13,099 nt of DNA from HRBIN12 sp964640965 (lineage in GTDB: Bacteria > Actinomycetota > UBA4738 > HRBIN12), in assembly GCA_964640965.1 (NCBI GenBank), contig CAZXJB010000075.1, positions 1 to 13,099 of the forward strand, written 5' to 3'. Made by a program: the position numbers and the translations under genes. Every line of letters begins with the position of its first letter. Within the stretch, counting starts at the first letter, position 1. The notes below the pieces were generated by a model, which worked only from the letters and a program-made list of their open reading frames with translations, did not search any database and had not been told where the DNA came from. Shown piece by piece: positions 12,491 through 13,099 of the stretch.

Positions 12491-13099
12491 GTGTCGGACA
12501 TCGACGTTCGGCTCGATCGGGTGACCAAGGACTTCGGGGAGGTCGTCGCGGTGGACGACGTCTCCCTGGACATCCCCGGGGGGGAGTTCTTCAGCCTCCT
12601 CGGACCATCGGGGTGCGGCAAGACCACGACGCTGCGCATGATCGGGGGGTTCGAGGAGCCGACGCGCGGCACGATCTACCTGAAGGGGCGGGACGTGACG
12701 GACCTGCCGCCCTACAAGCGCGACGTGAACACGGTGTTCCAGTCCTACGCCCTGTTCCCCCACCTGAACGTGTACGAGAACATCGCCTTCGGCCTCCGCC
12801 GGCGCAAGGTCCCCAAGCACGAGATCGACGCGCGCGTGAAGGAGGTCATGAAGCTCGTCGACCTCGTGGGCTTCGAGAGGCGCCGGCCGTCGCAGATGTC
12901 CGGCGGACAGCAGCAGCGGGTCGCCCTCGCGAGGGCCCTCGTGAACCGCCCGAAGGTGCTCCTCCTGGATGAGCCGCTCGGGGCGCTCGACCTCAAGCTC
13001 CGGAAGCAGATGCAGCTCGAGCTCAAGCGCATCCAGTCCGAGGTCGGGATCACGTTCATCTACGTGACCCACGACCAGGAGGAGGCCATGACGATGTCG
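12491..13099 (+). CDS. ABC transporter ATP-binding protein, PotA-like (3' end outside window)
   Basis: The first 203 residues of an ABC ATPase of the spermidine/putrescine-iron-sulfate importer group (PotA/FbpC/CysA-like) are visible; the frame is open at the right edge. Motifs are Walker A GPSGCGKTT (38-46, Lys44), Q-loop Gln84 in VFQSYALFPHL, ABC signature MSGGQQQRVALARAL (from 136), Walker B VLLLDEP with Asp160-Glu161, D-loop GALD, and H-loop His194 in VTHDQEEAM. All catalytic residues are present. The missing C-terminus would show whether a TOBE_2 regulatory domain is present, as usual for PotA. The GTG start follows AAGGGG by 7 nt. It has its own promoter after wecA and probably begins an operon with permease and binding-protein genes to the right. 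The substrate cannot be decided from this part; polyamines are one option. Confidence 0.93.
   Translation, partial: MSDIDVRLDRVTKDFGEVVAVDDVSLDIPGGEFFSLLGPSGCGKTTTLRMIGGFEEPTRGTIYLKGRDVTDLPPYKRDVNTVFQSYALFPHLNVYENIAFGLRRRKVPKHEIDARVKEVMKLVDLVGFERRRPSQMSGGQQQRVALARALVNRPKVLLLDEPLGALDLKLRKQMQLELKRIQSEVGITFIYVTHDQEEAMTMS

Overview
The window is a very GC-rich (roughly 70% or more by eye), densely packed chromosomal segment with all 14 recognisable genes on the + strand. It looks like an actinobacterium, probably a deep-branching or uncultured one. The reasons are the GC-rich codon use, a Rho with a long Arg-rich N-terminal insertion, a DivIVA/Wag31-like protein, frequent GTG/TTG starts, and an RpiB of the Ser/Glu (mycobacterial) active-site type. 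The gene order is a core chromosomal backbone shared, with insertions, by Gram-positive phyla. From memory, Bacillus has fsa/tal, rho, rpmE, prfA, prmC, ywlC, ywlE, rpiB, glyA, and mycobacteria have rho, rpmE, prfA, prmC, sua5, wecA. No mobile element, RNA gene or CRISPR array was seen.

Region 1 (2-2426) is a tightly coupled three-gene unit: the C-terminal part of a cyclic 2,3-diphosphoglycerate synthetase, a 2-phosphoglycerate kinase (ATGA overlap) and a transaldolase (GTGA overlap). The first two would together convert 2-phosphoglycerate to 2,3-bisphosphoglycerate and then to cyclic 2,3-diphosphoglycerate. That metabolite is known as a thermoprotectant and phosphate store in methanogenic archaea. 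A translationally coupled pair in a bacterium is the most interesting metabolic feature here.

Region 2 (2428-5243) holds rho (TTG start, very unusual N-terminal insertion), rpmE (zinc-binding form of L31) and a DUF1385/YqhQ-like membrane protein whose start codon directly follows a 14-bp perfect palindrome.

Region 3 (5244-9318) holds a DivIVA-like coiled-coil protein with its own probable promoter and strong ribosome binding site. It is followed by prfA (RF1), prmC (which methylates the RF1 GGQ glutamine), a Sua5/TsaC-type threonylcarbamoyl-AMP synthase and a low-molecular-weight phosphatase. Region 4 (9318-12282) holds rpiB, glyA and a WecA/TagO-type polyprenyl-phosphate sugar-1-phosphate transferase. 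The GlyA keeps the PLP lysine but lacks the substrate-carboxylate arginine where family members normally have it. Three genes (prfA, the phosphatase and wecA) have no usable Shine-Dalgarno sequence but have a -10-like hexamer 6-9 nt before the start codon, suggesting leaderless transcripts.

Region 5 (12283-13099) begins with the longest intergenic gap (208 nt), which contains a strong GC hairpin, a good -10 element and a 15-bp tandem repeat. It leads into the start of a PotA-type ABC transporter ATPase cut off by the window edge. The cell-biology theme is translation, termination, envelope/polar growth and central carbon/one-carbon metabolism, followed by an unrelated transport operon.
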